DNA from: Smittium mucronatum
Lineage: Eukaryota; Kickxellomycota; Harpellomycetes; Harpellales; Legeriomycetaceae
Direction: 5' to 3'
Assembly (NCBI GenBank): GCA_001953115.1
Contig: LSSL01002085.1
Location: forward strand, 1-10,463
Length of the DNA stretch: 10,463 bases
Positions 8,442 through 10,463 of this stretch are shown here, piece after piece. Each line of letters opens with the position of its first letter. Position 1 is the first letter of the stretch. A program made the position numbers and the translations under genes. The notes below the pieces were generated by a model, which worked only from the letters and a program-made list of their open reading frames with translations, was not told where the DNA came from and made no database searches.

Positions 8442-8871
8442 GTATAATTGATACTCATTGGAAAATATAAAAGACTCAATTCAAAATTTTCCTATTTCTT
8501 TGAATACAGATTTACGCTAAGGAAATATCTCCTGAAGATTTATTCAGTTTTATTTTCCATAGATTTTATGATTCATCTTCTACTGTTGGATTTTAAACAA
8601 ATTACTTTTTTTCTCCTTTAGAATTTCGTGACGGTTTTTAAAACCTTTTAATATTTTAAATTCAATTGATTTATCTATCTTTCAGTTACTTTCGCCCAAA
8701 CTTCAAGCTCTGGTCTTTACGGGCGGCTTAATGAGGAAAAAACCCCTAGTTGTAAATATAGACTCTTAGGAAATTCACACTCTCAATCATGCTAGTTTTT
8801 AACAAGACATATTTTATGCCGATTATGTTTTAGAATCATTCCATTGCGCAAGGATTATCCGAATTGGCAAT
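8442..8871. other. Stretch between inverted-repeat element and LINE relic, no clear gene
   Basis: Nothing is clearly coding. Because the LINE relic is on the minus strand, this stretch would be its 3' part (the end of the ORF and the 3' UTR). A locally G+C-richer patch at about 8690-8745 has short protein-like minus-strand runs, but I cannot match them to a LINE C-terminal domain. No poly(A) tail or target-site duplication marking the LINE's 3' end could be placed. Confidence 0.4.
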
Positions 8872-10463
8872 CAGTAAGACAATTTTTCGATCTCGATTTC
8901 GATCTTTATGACTTGATTTTGTTCAAACCAAAGGCCTTGCTTCAGCAAAAACCAATTGGAAAAAAAACCAAATTGGTGGATTTTATTTGAGGCCTTTTGG
9001 TTTTTTAATATCAGATCGGATGATCGAGGGTCTACTTCAATCATTAAAAATAATTTGGGCACATTTACAGTCATAAAAAACTGCTCTACCAAAAATTAAT
9101 TTTATTTAATTCTATTAGCATTTTGGTCCCGAATTCAGCCATTATTGCCTTATCATCAGCAAAAAGCAGTCCAAGCATCCTAGAGGGGGGCTCAGGGACA
9201 TAGTCACTCTGAATACCTTTGAAAACTTTAGTTAATATAAAAATCAAAGAGTATTGGTGAGGATGAGCAGACTTTTCGCAGCTCCCACAGGTAGTCAGTT
9301 GGTTTGAAAAAATCATCTCTAACTCCAACAGCTATTTTCAGGGATCTATAGGGACCCAGAGAGAATTGAGTAACTTTCTTAAAATCAAAATTTCATTCAA
9401 TCTACAGCTGTTTGGTGTGGAGCACTCTATAGGATTCGCCTAAGTCGATATAGCTAATATATACTTATTTTTATGTTTTATTTGATGGGAAACTTCGTAT
9501 ATGGTGTTTGATTGAGTGGCTTTCTCTTTAAAATTTCTAAATACATCTTGTTTTTTGACTAATATTTCGCATTTCTTATCGATCATACCAATTTTTTAGC
9601 CATTATTTATTATAATAGCTTCAAAATGTTCGAAATTAGTAAAATTCACCTATAGTTATCGGGGTCCTTCATATTTCCCTTTCTTGGAACTGGCACCCAA
9701 TATTAGTTCAGTATTAGTCGGATTTCCCCCAGATTCTTACATTAAAAAGATAATTTTGAAAATAAATTTTTCCATTTTCGACTCAGATATTTTATCTGTT
9801 ACCGCCAGTTTCCATACCTCGCTGGGTATTCCAATAGAACCAGGAGCATTTTTATTAGGTGTATCAGATAACTTCGTGCTAATATCGGATCATTTGATAT
9901 TAGTGTCGCACTCTGGAAAGTATTCGCAGTCGGTAATTAGCAGTGATTCCCACTTAGTTGCACTGCGGCTATTCCCAGCGAAATCATTGGCTAATTCGCC
10001 GAAATGATTATTCCAAATTTCAAGCTTTTTGTTTTTTTCAGTTATTATATTTTTATTTTAATCATACACCGGGCCGTCCGAAATGCTCCTAATTGTGTTC
10101 CCAGTGCATGATTTTATGGTTCTCAATTAGTTTCTAGAGTCACTAGAAATAATTTTTTCATATAGTAATTTCATCTTTTTATCTTAGTAAATTTTGCGAT
10201 ATGATTTTATTGCATTAATTGAGCTCGATTTGGCAATTAAGTAATCGATTTTGTCGATTCTTCCAAGCTGATAATCTCTAAATTTATTCCTAAGATTTTT
10301 GATAGTAGAAATCGTTTTTTTTGGACAGAGGTTTTGACCATACCTCAGTAGTTGCTGTAGAAGCTTGATGACGCTTTGATTTTGTCCATAAAGTTTCAAT
10401 AAGACCTTCAGAAAGCTGATTTAGACCCATACCAGCATCAATTAATGAGCTAAATCTGTTACT
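8872..10463 (-). pseudogene. Decayed non-LTR (LINE) reverse transcriptase, open at the right edge
   Basis: LINE pol proteins copy their RNA onto nicked target DNA. Reading the minus strand from 10463, the first frame stays open to 10290. A second runs from 10399 to about 9657 and contains IWNNHF (10001-10018) and NKNAPGSIGIPSEVWK (9809-9856), the motif before the palm, with the usual Asp of PGxDGI replaced by Ile. DPDNYR (9649-9666) follows in another frame, then QDVFRNF (about 9539-9553). Next is motif A, YIDLGESYRVLH (9417-9452); its first Asp is kept, but the second Asp expected after the Tyr is deleted. SPILFDFYIN (9231-9260) corresponds to the QGCPxSPxLF region, and LGLLFADDKAIMAE has the catalytic FADD at 9152-9163. 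MTVN.PK (about 9056-9074) is the post-palm motif. At least six frame changes and many stops show it is dead. No endonuclease or zinc finger is in view; the 5' part lies beyond the window. The RT is certain; the LINE clade is undetermined. Confidence 0.88.
8892..9028. repeat. Imperfect inverted repeat inside the LINE relic
   Basis: The arms are 8892-8936 and 8991-9028. The inner ends match best: aaaccaaaggcc (8925-8936) against ggccttttggttt (8991-9003). The outer ends also pair, with ctcgatttcgatc against the reverse complement of gatcggatgatcgag. The 54-base loop itself contains two ccaatt/aattgg palindromes. It overlaps the region just after the RT palm motifs, where the protein reading becomes unconvincing. 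Confidence 0.55.

Noticed and set aside
9684..10007. Plus-strand open frame of 107 codons
   Set aside because: Exactly antisense to the RT segment carrying the NKNAPG and WNNHF motifs.

Overview
This is A+T-rich eukaryotic repeat DNA with no intact gene. Every reading frame that resembles a known protein is broken by stops and frameshifts, and all the clear ones lie on the minus strand. The window reads as a transposon graveyard. A small parasitic eukaryote with a TE-inflated genome, such as a large-genome microsporidian, would fit the base composition and the style of the relics. That is inference; nothing here fixes the species.

Layout, left to right. (1) 1-1781: A+T-rich DNA with a TAAA microsatellite, an AT palindrome and a few short minus-strand coding traces, the best at 792-959. 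(2) 1782-2875, minus: a decayed tyrosine recombinase of Crypton/YR-transposon type. Both the N-terminal core-binding region and the C-terminal catalytic domain can be read. The first catalytic Arg and the nucleophilic Tyr are still encoded, while the HxxR box has decayed. (3) 2964-5455, minus: a long decayed coding region of unknown function that starts at an ATG and leads towards the recombinase. It may be a second gene of the same element. (4) 5646-8441: a roughly 2.8-kb structure bounded by long inverted repeats of about 330 bp. Each arm carries three copies of a 30-bp tandem unit. The right arm is split by a 415-bp insertion (7885-8299) with a 9-bp target-site duplication and imperfect terminal inverted repeats, and the left arm preserves the matching empty site. 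(5) 8872-10463, minus, open at the right edge: a decayed non-LTR (LINE) reverse transcriptase with recognisable motifs including FADD, spread over several frames.

Three or four classes of mobile DNA therefore lie side by side: a LINE, a YR element, a long-TIR element and a MITE-like insertion. The nested insertion is the only event whose order can be read directly: it is younger than the duplicated arms it interrupts. No tRNA, rRNA, CRISPR array or functional promoter could be supported.
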